A stretch of DNA of 64,000 nt from Phlebopus portentosus (Eukaryota; Basidiomycota; Agaricomycetes; Boletales; Boletinellaceae), in assembly GCA_037892935.1 (NCBI GenBank), contig JAYXKI010000016.1, positions 868,001 to 932,000 on the forward strand. The letters are read 5' to 3'. The position numbers and the translations under genes are program-made. This document shows, in pieces, positions 23,005-36,665 of this stretch. The stretch's first letter is position 1, and every line of letters starts with the position of its first letter. The notes beneath the pieces are model-generated. The model saw nothing but the letters and a program-made list of their open reading frames with translations, was not told where the DNA came from and did no database searches.

Positions 23005-26000
23005 ATGCCGGGTAATACGACTGATGGTGGAGGTGGGGGTGGAGGATTGGTAGTCCCACGTCCCTCGTTGGACGTCGGACTATCAAACGACATCGCACTC
23101 TCCGCAAGCACGACTGCAGCACCGTCGAACGGGTCTTCTTGGGTGACTGTTGATGGCGATTCCCGAACCTTGTCTTCGCGTCCCTCGAATATGACACTAG
23201 TTGAGCGACCCGGGTCTAACGCCGATGCTAACGGGAGCGGGATTGAGATATCGTTCCCGGAGTTGGATGGGAGGGAACCCGCGGACCAGATGGAGACATT
23301 ACGCGATATGCTTGAGAAGGCGACAAGGCTGAAGGAGGGTGCTGTGAACTTCTTGAAGATGGAAATGAATGTACGTCTTGCTCTTCGATTTTATTCCGGG
23401 TGCTTTCTAACGACGTCGTCTGGGTTGTAGGATACCGTAAGGATGCGCGTTGAGCTTGAACTTGAACAAGCGGAGAACAGGATGGATGCGATCAATAAGG
23501 CGATGGACGCGAGTAAGTGTACTATTGTCCTTCAGTCGACGAGAGTCTCATTTTTCGATAGTAATGTCGAGACGTAAGGCGCGTATACAATCGCCGGTCA
23601 CAGGGAAACGAAGGCTTGATGCCTCACAATTAGGTCAAAAAGGCGATGGAGGTAAGTCTGTTCTGTCGGGGAGCACATTTTATGAGTGTTAATTTCTGCT
23701 GCAGAGGACTACCGGTCAGCGAAGCAACAGGCGACAACCCTGCTGAGGACTTTGCTCTCGTATGCTCGAAATACCGTATCACCCACGCTAGCCTCTTCAT
23801 CCGCAGGTCCCGCCCCTCCAGCAACCGAAGCGGACCTAGAGAAGGTACGCGTGGAGACGATGAACCGCCTGATCACCATCCTGCAGCGCAACTTCCGTGT
23901 GCGCTACGAAATGAGCATAGAAGAGCTCGTCACAGGCGCAGTCCCTTCTCTTGCTGACCGCGCATCAAGCAGGGCCCGTGCAATAGCCTATCGGTTACTC
24001 AGACATGCAATATACGACCAGGAGTCCGTCGAAAGACTTCTTGAGCACCCGCTCGATTGGTACATCGTCAAATCGCTTTCACGGGACAACAAGCACTCTG
24101 CTGAACGCGAGCAGGCACTCAAGTTCATCCGTGCTATCATTGACCTGGGCTCTGACCGACGCGGGACGCACATGTTTGCTGGTCTTGGCCGCGTACCACT
24201 GTCAGAACCGGTCATGCGCGCTCTGATCGCTATTGCAGAGCACCCAGAGGATCCTCTTCGCCAAATTTGCTGTGAAACTCTCGTGGAGATCTGTGCGTCG
24301 CTTGCATCTACTTCTCTGATTGATTCATCAGACTTACCCTCAATTGATGCCTCTTTTAAAGTACTGATTGATGTGGACCTGATGGCTTGGACGGATGGCA
24401 CGCGTGTACTCTTCCAAGCCTTGTCTGAGGGCCCTGTAGAACTTATTCCATTACTGGCCACTGCCTTCTTGTACCTTATTGATGGACCCAAAACCAGAGC
24501 ATATATGCACCCTGGAACAGATTTAGAGGTAACTACTCGTGTCTCGCTATAACTTTGTACGTCTGAATTATCCGCGATAGGTCGCATTTTCTGGGATAAC
24601 AGACGCTTATGGGAAAGGGGCTGCTCATGCTGAACGCATGCAATGCACTTCAAAAGTCGTCTGTACTATACTTCGGAGCTGGAGTGGTGCGTACTAGACT
24701 TGCATAACTGTATCGGTTTTGAGTCTGACGCGACTACCGCAGGCTTGATGTATCTCTGTTTGGATGATATGCTAGCCATTCGGACTTTAATCAATACCCT
24801 TCGAATACCGTCGCTCGAAACGAGGGTAAGCAGACTTATATTGGTCCGCCATCCGCCATGAAAGTGGTCAACAATTCTCTCTTCATAGGAGATCATTCTT
24901 GATCTGTTCTTCGAACTCTTAAATATCAAAACGCCTGAATGGTTCCAAACATTCATCGATGGAAGGCGATTGACGAGCAAGTTTGACTTTACTCTGGAAT
25001 GTCGTATATACCTGATGTTCGTGGATTTTTATAGTGTATAGGCGACATCGACCAACATCGCATTCTTCAAAAGTGAAGGAGACTCCATCTAAAGCGGCTG
25101 ACAAGCTACGACTCGCGGACCAGTATCTAGCCCTTCTGACAGCTATCCTTACAAAAGCGGGACTGATTGATGTGAGTGGTACCTTCCCAATTCAAATGTT
25201 CTGAGAGCCTATATCGCTTTTCTCGACATACAGGCCTTGGTCTCGATGTTAGAAGAAACGACGTTGGGTTCAAGCTTGTCACGAAAAGCGACTCTGTTGA
25301 TCGGAGAAGTACTGGAGATTGCGAATAACGTGCTGCCATTAGGCCTCGCATCACAGCTACAGGTGAGCACACATTTTCGATGCACTCCAAGTTATTAGGT
25401 AGTAATGAGGAACGAATCTGTAGACCATTCCGCGAATTTTCTCTCTTTCTGCTGACTATACAGATGCCGAGCATCGTATTGTCGGCACAACCGCCTTGGC
25501 TGCTATTGATAGCTTCAACCGACATCGATCGAGATTACAGCCTACGGTTCCTCTCAGGGATTCCAGACAAAGGTCAGTTTTATCTATTCTTGGTGCGCGC
25601 GGCAAATTAACATCCCATGTAGAGCGAACTCTGTCGAAGATCCCGTCCGTCGCGGACAGCGTCAGGTTGAGCAAGTCAGGATCAAGCTGGCAATGCAGAT
25701 GGACGACAGGACGTTCCAGTCGTCCATCATCGACACGCAGGTCATGTTAACGAGAGACTACACGAAGTGGAATTACGATGTCCTGCTTGAGCTCATAGAG
25801 GGCCCGTTGCTCAATCCAAAGCGCCTCGAGGAAGCCATCAAAGTGTCCAAGTTTGTGAAACGACTCATGACTTTCTTCCATCCGGAAAGCCGTCGCTTCT
25901 CGGACATTCCCAAGAAGCCCAAGGTCAGTGTTCTCGCTACTTACGTATATCTCCGGTGGCTTATCACCCCTTTCTATCTGTGTAGACGAATTTGAAATGG

Positions 26001-28541
26001 GTTAAGTTGGGCTGCACATTGTTGACGACGCTCATGGCCAATCCAGACGGTGTACGATATCTGGTAACGGATGACGAGTTCCTTCCGCAGATAATGAAAG
26101 GATTTAGGCAGCTGGATCCTGTAGGTCTCTTTATCGCTGTGGCTGTCAATGATTGTACTTATAAAATGATAGCTCTATGGACCGAATACAGCACCTGATT
26201 TCGATCCTATCTTCTCAAAAAAACGGGTTGAAGAGACATTGACTGCAGGTTACCTGGAGATGCTCGGAACGCTTAGCAAACACAAAGACGGTCTTGAGTA
26301 CGTCCGAGCATGATTGATAGAGTCACTTGCTGATGCTCTTTCAGGCTTTTGGAGAAGCACAAGGTTTTCACATGCTTTTATCGCATGAGTGAACTGCGTA
26401 GTCGCGATGACTTGATAAAGGGCATCATTGAGAACATTGATTATACGAAGTTTGTCATTTTCCCCCTTCCTTTCTTCAGATGATACTCATCTCTTCATAC
26501 GCAGTGACGGCCATCCTCGTATCGTGCTTTCCAAGGCTTTAACGTCTAGCTATAAGGTACTTTGCTTATTAAGAATAAGTCTGCTCCGCGCTGATAACGC
26601 CCTTAGCAAATCCGGCTTTTTGCGACGAGGCACCTAGGAAAACTTATCCAAGCCTGTCCGAACGCAAATGCATGGATGCTTCGTCTACTTCTGACGCAGT
26701 TGTACGATCCTGACAGAAATGTTTGCGAGCTGGCGGTGCAGCTTCTTGAGGAAGCATGCGAATCGCAGGACGTGCTGAAGATAGTCGTGGATATGCAGCC
26801 AACGCTAGAACATCTCGGTGAAGTCGCCAACGCATTACTTTACAAGTGAGTATTTCCAGTTGAAGGAGTTTAGAGACCATCCTTAATGTGTTTGGGCCGA
26901 ACCAGGTTTATGTCCACGCCTCTTGGGTTTCGCTACTTGTACGAAGTTGGTTTTATTGAGCGAGAAATGGACGCCTGGTTGCACGTGAGTTCGCCCTGCC
27001 TGGATTCTCGTACGGTCCGGTCCGCTGAAGTCTTGGAAATCGCAGGAGCGGAACTTTGATTATGTCATCGAGGTCGAAGTCTACCTGTCACGAGAACTCC
27101 TCAATCACTCAGAGGACGATATCGAGTATGTCCTGACCTTTCTTGAACATGCCTGGAATTAATACATTTTGGATACGGCGCAGACACGCTGAAAGACCGG
27201 TTCCCCCGCATTTCTATGGCGAACTGGCAAAAACTGATCTTGGTTGTCAAGTTCTTCATGAAAAGGGCCACTTCGCAGAATTCGCACACTTCATCCGTCA
27301 GCATGCTCTGGAGAATGATGACATCGAGATCATCTTCCGGCTGAAGAGCGTCCTCTGGGCTGTTGTAAGTTTTGTCTTCCGGAGCATCGAAAATTCTTGA
27401 CGTTCACCTTCACTGTACAGGGCAATGTTGCAATAGGCGAAGGCGGATTGCGTTTCTTGGAAGAGGAAGATATCATCCCAATCTTGATCGAAATTGCGGA
27501 GACCTCACCTATACTGTCTCTTAGAGGGTATGGTCATTGAGATTCCTATAATCTGTCCGATTCTGACAGCTATATCCAGAACGTGCTTCTTTGCTCTCGG
27601 ACTTATTTCCTCCACAGCTCAAGGTGCCGAAATCTTAGATGATTACGGATGGGAGGCGACGTTATCTCCTCTCGGAGCCCCAACTGGCCTTTGCATCCCT
27701 GTTGACATCGAAAAATTTGTTGCTGTAGGTGTCTTTTACACCATGAATTTTGCTCTGCTTGACCTGCCATCGCAGATTCCTCCGTGGACCGAACCTGAGC
27801 CATCTAGAAAACGTACGGAACTCGTTCCACTGACATCACAAGAGGAAGTAGACGTCCTCACCGCGATCGGAAATCTCTCAAATACGGTCATTGCGAACGC
27901 TGCATCCCGTTCACTAGCGAAGTAGGGTCTTTCAGCTTGTCTTCATGTGGATATGAACTGACTCTTTTTCTAGGATGAAATCAAAAGCCGAATTCCGACA
28001 CGTCTTCTCGTCCCCTTCTCTGTACTATCGCGTATTGCACATGATATCGACGCAACGTTTCAGGCTTCCAGTTCGACGATATATTCTCGAGTTATTCGAC
28101 GTGCCTCTCGACTTCGGCACTGTCCGCACGCTCACAGCCTATTCCAAAGCACTCGCAGATACAGGCGCAACAATATCACCCAACGAGATTCGAACGCGCC
28201 TACAACCACGCGTCAGCGTATTTGGGCGTCCCGTCCGCGGGCAAAACACCACGGAGAGTGACGATAGTGAAAGTATGGACTCGTCGGATGACGAAGCGCA
28301 GGTGAAGCCTCCCACGGAACGGCCCGTGAGCCTCTTGCCTGCGAAGAGGATCTCAGGATTCGATGGTATCGATCAGGACGAGGATGAACAGAAGAAGGAA
28401 GACGAGAGTATGGACGTCCTGACGAAGTTGCAGGAGAATGGATACCGCGATTCTCGGCCGCCTCGAAAGAGGGGGATGAGCACGAGCAGCTTCAGGATGT
28501 TCGTCAAGCCGACGACGGAGTCTGATGATGAGGATTTATGA
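23005..28541 (+). CDS. TSC11: TORC2 subunit of the Rictor/Ste20/Avo3 family
   Basis: Scaffold subunit of TOR complex 2, which controls actin polarity and AGC kinases. The N-terminus is Gly/Ser-rich followed by a coiled coil (VELELEQAENRMDAINKAMD). The Rictor N-terminal helical-repeat domain is clear: RVRYEMSIEELVTGAVPSLA, LDWYIVKSLSRDNKHSAERE, QALKFIRAIIDLGSD, PLSEPVMRALIAIAEHPEDP. Middle repeats span 25-27 kb (for example RETL-like segments, KWVKLGCTLLTTLMANPDGV). The Rictor_V block follows near 27.4-27.7 kb with SPILSLRGTCFFALGLISST and AQGAEILDDYGWEATL. The C-terminus has FSSPSLYYRVLHMISTQRFR and a Ser/Asp-rich acidic end. More than fifteen short introns; those tested at the 5' end splice in frame. 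Expected size, about 1,400 residues, fits the family. Confidence 0.93.
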
Positions 28542-29128
28542 AATACCTGTATGGGCTGGAGGAGATGAATTGCTTATGAAGGATCACGATTCTTTTACTG
28601 GTTCATGGTGGTGTTCACGGATTTTTTCTTGCTTTCACTCTCCCGGAGTTTAGCTTTCTTTTTTCCATTCAGACTGGACTGGATGCATTGTACACTAAAC
28701 AATCAAGAGACACTGACGCCCCTATGCCAATGCATATTTTGTACTACATCGCAACATGCATACATACATCCTCTTCATTGTGATAAGTAGTAATAAATTT
28801 TGAGTCGAAAGGTGTTTTTATAGAAGAACGAATGGGTTGAAGGAGTGTGGAGACTGCTTTTGGCAGTGTAAACAAGTGGCGCTATCCAATGAACGAAACT
28901 TACAGAGTCGAACAAAGGCAAGTGAATCGAAAGAAGATATAAAACTACATATAAAGAATGAATCCGGAACTCAAAGCAGTCTCGATAGCACAAGAAAGCG
29001 AAGTCGAAAGCAAGAGTGGGCGAGTATAGCAAAGAGCAAAACACCAACAAAACAAATGAGAACAAAAGCGTTATTCATATCCAAGCACTTTCTAAAAAGA
29101 TATACTCAAAAAAGGAACTTCACTGGAC
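28542..29128. other. Convergent 3' region
   Basis: Both neighbouring genes end here. A/T-richer than average with A-rich and T-rich runs; several short open frames but none with a recognisable protein. Confidence 0.35.
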
Positions 29129-30001
29129 CTAAATAAATTTGAAAGGTTGTGTCTTTTGTCTTTGAAGTCGTTGTGTCCCTGCTCTTGGGTGAGCAGAAGA
29201 CTTACGAGCCTTTGACTTCAGCCTGGTCATCTCCGAGGTAAGAGATTCCGTCCTTCCTGGACCCATTCTCACCGATCCTTATCATTCTGAGAGCGGACGC
29301 TGGATCTTGCCGCAGGCTGCGAGGCTCCCGTAGAAGACTCAGCGAGCTTACCAACCTCAACTTAATAAGGATGTCAGATAAGTTGACGGAAGTATAATCC
29401 GTATAGAAGATAGACAACATACCATTCTCACCAGATTCACACTGGGCTTCACCAAACTTCGCCCTCGCATTTGCCACCATCTTCTTTTGTGCGACATTTA
29501 AGTTGGAGCCAATAGACATTACTAGAAGAGTGACAGCTGCGTCGAGAACATCCTTCCCGATGCTCAGCTTGTCACAGGAGTCAAACTCCTCCGCAATACA
29601 TACTTTCCGATCGGCTGGCTCGGCTGTCGTCGACTCAGCAGTAGCAGTTACGCTTATTTTGGCACTATGAGTCTCCCTTACGAGTTTTGGAGTAACGAGT
29701 CTTACCGCGTCTTAGTCCTCTTCTTTTCTTTACTTTCCCTTTCATGCCGTTTCCGCTTACCGAGCACCTGTCCCGTGGCAAGCTGCTCAAGGAGGTACCG
29801 AATGGCCTGAATTGCCATGGCCTGATCCTTGCGAATCTTCAAACGGTAACCCGTATCCTTAAAATCCCCGAAAGAGGCAAGGACACATGCTATTTTGCTG
29901 AGATTATGTTTTGTTTTCTCCGTTATTCCGAATTGCTCCAGAGTCGCGACCGGATCGAGATCCCCAGAGACGAACAAATCATACGCGGATGGTGGTGCCA
30001 T
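29129..30001 (-). CDS. Unrecognised nuclear-type basic protein
   Basis: I do not recognise this protein. Exon 1 (30001 to about 29705) reads MAPPSAYDLFVSGDLDPVAT, then a helical segment HNLSKIACVLASFGDFKDTG and MAIQAIRYLLEQLATGQVLG, then a strongly basic GKRKRHERESKEKKRTKTR patch resembling a nuclear localisation signal. After an intron: SIGKDVLDAAVTLLVMSIGS and NVAQKKMVANARAKFGEAQ, another helical segment. Further splicing gives a Ser-rich part and a basic tail with KSKARKSSAHPRAG ending FKFI. Two helical blocks joined by basic linkers suggest a small nucleic-acid or chromatin-associated protein, but this is inference. Exon joins at 29660-29703 and 29364-29432 are in phase. It is divergent from the phosphate carrier. 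Confidence 0.55.
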
Positions 30002-30373
30002 CTTGACTGCCGTAGTGGTCGAGTTTTCGAGTTAAATTGGATGCCTCTGGGTGAAAGAAGTAGAGAGGCCAGGCGTGCTACCAAATATGGAAATGGCTGT
30101 CTGAAAAAGGGAAGAAATACGCGGAGACTAAAAATGCAAACTCCGCTGGGAGGAGAGATTGATTGTTTGTTTGATGACGATGACATCACGGGTTTATATG
30201 GTACCGTACCGTTGACCACGCCGCGGACCAATAACACTCAACCTAGATTACACACACTGGCCGCCCCGCCCCGACCCCGACAGTATATATAGTAAACACA
30301 AAAGCAATGTGGCTCTCCTCTACCCTTCGCCACCAACATCGGCCCCACTTATTTACAGTCGACGACAACGAAC
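30002..30373. other. Divergent promoter, phosphate carrier and unrecognised gene
   Basis: Contains TATATATAG at about 30282-30291, about 85 bases before the carrier start and on its strand, a credible TATA element. No gene seen. Confidence 0.4.
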
Positions 30374-31642
30374 ATGACTGAAAAAGCGTCGATAAACGCG
30401 AAACTTGCTGCTAGTGGAGGTCCAGCGCCGTTCCAAGTACCGCAATTCACGTTCAGGGACTACTCAAAGTTCTTTGCGGCAGGCGCATTATGTGCAACAC
30501 TTACTCACGGCGCGATGACGCCTATCGACGTCGTCAAGACTCGCATTCAAGTCGACCCAGCGCTCGCGCGACACTCGCTACTTTCAGCTGGCCGAAAGAT
30601 TGTTGCAAGCGAAGGACCGTCGGCGCTGCTGACCGGCTTCGGCCCGACTGCTGTTGGGTACTTCATTCAAGGAGGCGGGAAGTTCGCTGGATACGAGTTC
30701 TTTAAAAAACGGTTTGTATCAATTGCGGGAGATCAGGAGACGGCTGTGAAGTATCGGACGGCCATCTATCTAGGTGCCTCAAGTACTGGAGAGTAAGTTA
30801 TTTAGCTGACTGCGTCATTCGTTTTTTTTGGAGCTGACTTGGACCAGATTCTTCGCGGACATCCTTCTCACTCCTCTCGAGGCAACTCGCATACGTCTTG
30901 TATCTCAACGAGGCTTTGCGACGGGTCTCATTCCTGGATTCATGCGTCTTGTTCGCGAAGAAGGTCTTCGAGGCATGTATGCTGGTTTCCTTCCGATCAT
31001 TTGCAAGTAAGTCTAGCATTTGCTTCAATCTTGCGCTTGCGACTAAACTAGCGAAATAAAGACAGATACCATACGCCATCGGACAGTTCACTGTCAACGA
31101 GCTCTGTCACGAAGCCGTATTCCGTTCCTTATCCGAAGAGAAGAAGAGACGAGTTCGGAACTCTCCGATCGCAATGTTCGGCGTGACTCTTGGGAGTGGC
31201 ATCATCGCTGGATTTGCGGCAGCCATCCTCAGCCAGGTAAAGTATCTTATGCTGGTTTCGTCCTGCACATGTCTGACCTTATTCATTTCTTAGCCCGCAG
31301 ATACCCTACTAAGTCAAGTAAGTAATCCGTTTTGCAATCTTCACTAAAAAGATATTGACTTCCTCTCAGATTAATAAAGGCCACGGTCCTGAAGGATCAA
31401 TGGCCACACGTCTAATAATCCTCGCACGCCAGGCGGGCTTCCGTGGGCTCTTTGCGGGTCTAGGGCCCAGGATGATCATGACGGCTGGACTCGTCGCTGG
31501 TCAATTCTTAATTTATGACGGCATTAAGCACAGTACGTCTGACGATTAGCTCTATGCGGTATATGTGATCTGATAGTCCATGATTCTAGCGCTTGGTGCT
31601 CCTCCGGGTATAGAGATTCATAAGAAGACTACTACTTCATAG
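30374..31642 (+). CDS. MIR1: Mitochondrial phosphate carrier (Mir1/PiC type)
   Basis: Inner-membrane carrier that imports phosphate with protons for ATP synthesis. Three mitochondrial-carrier repeats are seen with their PxD/ExxK/R motifs: repeat 1 [17 protein letters not shown], repeat 2 [20 protein letters not shown] with [20 protein letters not shown], and repeat 3 [14 protein letters not shown] with [20 protein letters not shown]. The signatures [18 protein letters not shown] and [13 protein letters not shown] are specific to phosphate carriers. The last intron removes a false early stop, giving an end of [19 protein letters not shown]. The start [16 protein letters not shown] leads into [20 protein letters not shown], the first helix. 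Five short introns. About 320 residues, as expected. Confidence 0.94.
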
Positions 31643-31812
31643 ATTTACTTCTGATAGACTATTAGACACATTATTTGTATTGGTTACGGACCCACATAGA
31701 ACCACTGTCTCGTTAGTAAATTTCCTACTGTTACTATACATTTCTGCTTAATAAAGTACTTGTTCTGTTTCGAGATTAGAGTCCGTGATCAACCTCTTCG
31801 ACATCGTCTGTC

Positions 31813-34800
31813 TCAGCGTCCTTTGCCCTGATCTTCAGTCCGACCAAGCACCCAAGCCAGCTTCGCTTTTAGAGCTTCGACACTGTCTAAAGTTTCGTCA
31901 TTTGCAGCTTCACTGAGATTCCACTCCAAGAATCGTCGACAGACTTCTTCAGCTTGAGCAAGGTCTTCAATCTCCTCCGGTTTCATTTCTTCGTCGAGCA
32001 GGCGGGTGATGTTATGCGTGGAGAATAGGTTGCTGGTTTTAATGTTTAGTGTTGATCTGGACTCAATTAACAAGTGATCTTTGAGCGAGGGACGAACCTG
32101 ACGTATTCAGCTCGTCGGACGATTGAAGGCGGCAGACCAAACATTTGGGCACAACGTGCAGCGTGCGATTCCAACGAGAGCCCCTGCGCCACTCTGCACA
32201 TACGAGACCAAGTCAGCTCTGAGTCGAGCAATGGAGACCGATCATGTTTCCAGACATACCTGTACAGATACGTGATAGTCTCGCCCTGCCTAAGCTGCCT
32301 GCGCGCGATCTCAACAGTATCATCTACATCAACAGTCGCATCTGCGTCTTCATCGTCTTCAATTTCAGGAAGGTCCGGCAGGAGGATTTGCATATGCAGA
32401 AAAGTGATCGGCAAGCCCGGGTCGAGCATATCCTCGTGAAAGATTTCGTGGAAGTGAGTTGCAACGAGGACCTTGGGACATTCCGGGCCGCGTGAGAGGA
32501 AGGAGCGTAGGACACCGCAGAGAAGACCAGCACCATCTATAAAGAACACATGTCAGATGTAAGACTTAGAATGTCAAGCCAAAGTTTTCCGGCCGGAAGG
32601 AGATGCAGGTTGAGCAGCAAGTATCCATGGTAGGCGCTAAATAGATGAGATCAATGGGAAGAGCCACAGATAGTTCACTAGCCTGATGAGATTGTTCCTT
32701 TTCCGAATTCATCAAGAAGTATCAGAGAGCGAGGCGTTGAGTTCCGAACAGCAAGTGAGACTTGATTCAAGTCAATCATGAAAGCAGACTGGATCTGTCG
32801 ATGGAAAGATGTAAGAGAACGATGAAGTGAGAGGGTCAATGGGTTTTCGATTAAAGGAGCCAGTTACTTTAGAGACTGTTTCGCGTGTCTGAACTCTTGT
32901 GAAGACTGAAAATGAATACAGCAAGATCAGTGATCAGTTCCAAGATGCAGAATATCGTAGTCGTCGAACTTTTGTCCACGATACCCAGAGTAGCTGACTC
33001 TGCAGGGACAAAACTGGAACAAACCATCACGTTAGTAATGATCGACGGAACATCCGATGAAGTTTGGCACCATCCGATCTGATGACTTCGTCAACAATTA
33101 GAAAACATGACAGAAGAAATACTGACCTGAGCCATGTATTGGATTAGAGCAGCCTGTGAAAGCATTAATCAAATCCCGGTTCAAGGGAATTTGGCAGACA
33201 AACTTGTTTGAGATAGACGCTCTGCAGAGCAATACATTACTGTCAGAACTTGAAAGAAACCTTAATTAACGAACCTTGCCGCATGCATTTGCGCCGGTCA
33301 GCACCAGCATGCTCCTGGCATTTTCTGAAGAGCATCCGTCCTCGATTTCGTCGTTGTCCGCGTTCACGTCGATGCTCGTCCCGCTTCTCAGGTGAATATC
33401 GTTTGGAACAAACGTGTCCACAACTTGCTCCTGAAGCGGATGTCTACAGGACGAACAATATCACCATGTCAACCCAAGGAAGGACCGTCTCACCTTCCCT
33501 GTCGAACATACAGTACGTTGTCTTCCGTCATTGTTGGCCTGCGATAATTATGCATTCGAGATGCCTCTGCAAAACAAAGAAGACAGTCGAGCTCTGCGCA
33601 GGCGTCACATGCCTGAGAGATTGGATCAGCAAACTGCAGAATTTTCTCCAATAGAGTTTGAATTATTTCGATTTCACGATCTAATGCGTATCAGTATACG
33701 CCTGATCCATTGAGTATGTCGGGCATACCAACGATCGAAGGGTGCAGATCTCCGATATGACGGTCCATGTCTGAATAAAACAACTAATCAACTGCAGAGA
33801 AAGAAATCTGATGTGCTTCGCTCACCATGCATTTCACTGGACTTGAAGTAAACATGTGTCCTGTAGCCAACACGGTCAGAACTTGAGAGGAGGTCTCAAA
33901 CGAGCAGTGTACTCAGAGGAAAACTGTGAACCTGTCAGAATAGAGTACAACGGTCCTAACAAAGGATTACTTACCTGGAAGCTCCAGCCTTCAAAAACAT
34001 CAACGCTTGAATTAACCCAACCCTCTTTCATTGGGGTGCAGATGAGAAAGCCTATTAGTGTCACATGAACCTTCATGTCAAGAAGTCATTGTGAATATGA
34101 AACTAACCGAGTTGTGGGAAGTAGACGACGTTCAGAGAACTAGTGTAGTCAGCCGGAACAGTTTCGCTGATTTGTGTGGCGACACGAGACTGAGCGCCGA
34201 TCATCATCCACTGGCTTGCATCTTCAGCAAGAATTACAACACACCAGAACACTGTCAAGTCCGTTATAGATATGCTTCCATTTATCCAGTTCCTCGTCGA
34301 TAGCCGGTCTTACACAAACGCGTCCAGCATAAAGAGATTCTTCCCAATCGATCTATTGACGATCAGATACATAGGACATGTACAGCGGAACGGAGTATAG
34401 ATACACTTACCGTTTCATGTATGGCATTTCCCACTTCACGAAAACTCGCCACGTCCAAGATCGCAATAAGCTGTGAGCGAACTAAATTACGACCGTACGG
34501 GCCAGGAGAATTTCAGCAAGCTACCTTCTTGAAAATATCGACCTCGCCGACGTTTTGTAGCTCTGTTAGCGCTTCTCTCAGTAATGCAGCGTGGAACGTG
34601 AACTGGAACATCAGCAATAAGATCGAATGCTAAACTCGGTAAGGAGCAGAGAGCATTCACCTTGACGATCCCCTGCCACTCATTCAAACCGGCTTTCCCG
34701 ACTTTCAACATCCTCAGAATCCTCGGAACGTTTCTCAAGCCTTTCAGATGCGCACACATGGCATCGGCGGTGACGATATTCTCCGGCGTCATGAGGCATT

Positions 34801-36301
34801 CTACGGCATCGTGACGAGCAGTAATGACGGAGAGAGACAGCGATGGTCGAAGTAGCCATTGACGAAGCAAGAAACGTCCAAACGTAGTACGTGTTGAATT
34901 TAAGATACCTGAAGATCACTTCATGAGTCATTCAAACAGACAAGATGTCCACGCATTCATACCGTAGAGCGAAAGTCCTTCCTTCGTTTTATCGGAATGA
35001 GCTGATGCATGACTTTCGGATTCAAATACTTGCAACGACCTGCGCAAAATTACATCAAGTATGTAACGCTTAGAGGAGAATTGGCTTACGATAACGCATC
35101 CGCATTGATCTGCATGAAATGCTCCCTAAACGATCTCAAAAGTCAGATGAATAGTTTCTGATGAACGGCAAGACTAACAGGCAGATAGATTCTATTGACT
35201 GGATCTCGAGTCCAGCTACACCTTCATCGTGCAGATCGGCCATAGCGCGAATTCTCGCGAGATGGTCAAGAAGAGCACCAATTGCTGACATCTATATATT
35301 CTCAATTACGCCAGACGCTCGATAAGAGGAATTCAGTATCACCTACGCATAATGGAGAACCGTCGAGAGAAGCGAAATTCCCGAGACGAATACTAGCATT
35401 CCATCTCTTCATGGATGGATCACCAGTCAAGCCTCGTCGCCTGCGCATGAATTCATATGCATTAGTCGGCGGGTCACTTGAAGTATGTGTCGAAGAAGAT
35501 GCCGTAGTTTCGTCCACTGGCAGCTCAGAGAGAAAGCGAAGGGATAGCAGTCGGTCGCGTCCCTTCGTAGGCGTGAATTCTCTTGAAGGCCTAACCTGGA
35601 AGACACCACCGGAAGCCTCGACTTCGTTTATATCAGACATAAGGCCTTAGTACGGATTGAACTGATGTTACCAAAGTCCCTAACAAGATCAATGGAAGCC
35701 TCGTCTGCCCGTCCACTAGTGATTGCTACATCCGGGTTAGTCTGCTCGAGCACTGATTCAGAATGAGTGACTAAGCTATGAACACGAGAATTGTGTAGAA
35801 TACGCGCGTAGTTTTGTAGTATCGTAGTGCGAACTCTCGACGGAATCTTCCAGGACGCACACAGTCAACTTCACAGGATCATAGTAGGCACATCCGACCC
35901 GGAAGCTGCATATATGCGCATTGATCAGCATCCACGAGCTCGTGGATGGAATCTAGCCTTCCGCTTCGTACTCACTGTTGTGCGTATATTGCTATCACAA
36001 TCTGGGATTGATACTCAGAATCATCTACCAAATGCCCTAGTAAAGCAAGCGCGTACCTTTTCATCGACAGCATCCGTTCCTTCAGTATCATTTTCATCTC
36101 GTTCATCTTCAGTCCCTTCATTGATATTATCACCGTCAACTTCATTTGCCTCCCATCTGACCCTTTTCCGCGCGGGACTTTCTTCGCCATCGAAATGACC
36201 CTGTCTTCTGCAGCCTCAACCTCTTCAACAGGAGGCTTCTTCGCCTGTCCTTTCTTCTTCCATACTTTCTTCTTGGGGTAGAATTTCTTTGACCGAGGCA
36301 T
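31813..36301 (-). CDS. MSH5: MSH5-type MutS homologue (meiotic crossover factor)
   Basis: MutS-family ATPase which, as a heterodimer with MSH4, stabilises meiotic crossover intermediates. In order on the minus strand: connector region [37 protein letters not shown]; lever/clamp part with [20 protein letters not shown]; Walker [33 protein letters not shown] with Walker [13 protein letters not shown]; and the terminal [11 protein letters not shown] and [19 protein letters not shown] blocks. Many short introns. The start at 36301 ([19 protein letters not shown]) is basic and leads to an acidic stretch in another frame (from [20 protein letters not shown]) near 36180-36230, which needs a very short intron or one missing base; the true start is therefore uncertain. 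The C-terminal exon could also end in an alternative frame. Confidence 0.9.
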
Positions 36302-36665
36302 AGAATACCCAGCAACAGTAAAGAATATGAGGAATCCAATATGCACGTTAGAGTTTAGGACAAGAAAGGAGACGCGTCGCGACACGGAGTGATGAATCCA
36401 AACAAGCCTAAACAAAACGTGCTGTCGTTCGTGACAATGACCGGCAAAGAGGAACAGTTTCATTGCGAGTTCTTTTCTTGCACATAACGAAGGACACATT
36501 GAGTTCAATAGCAAATGTGAAACGACATTCCACCGTAATTACGCGCTCTCACGAAAGCTCCCAATCCAAGGCTACTTACCCTTCCCCATCTGAAGCAATT
36601 TTCCGATATCATCCCCTGTAACTGGACACGTAGAAATATATCAATATGCATTTCTCACATATCGA

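Noticed and set aside
24005..24653. Long antisense frames across the TORC2 subunit gene
   Set aside because: Shadow frames of conserved Rictor sequence with no features of their own.
33160..33200. Sequence AATCCCGGTTCAAGGG resembling part of a tRNA T-loop
   Set aside because: Lies in an intron region of MSH5 and no acceptor stem, D-arm or anticodon arm can be folded around it.
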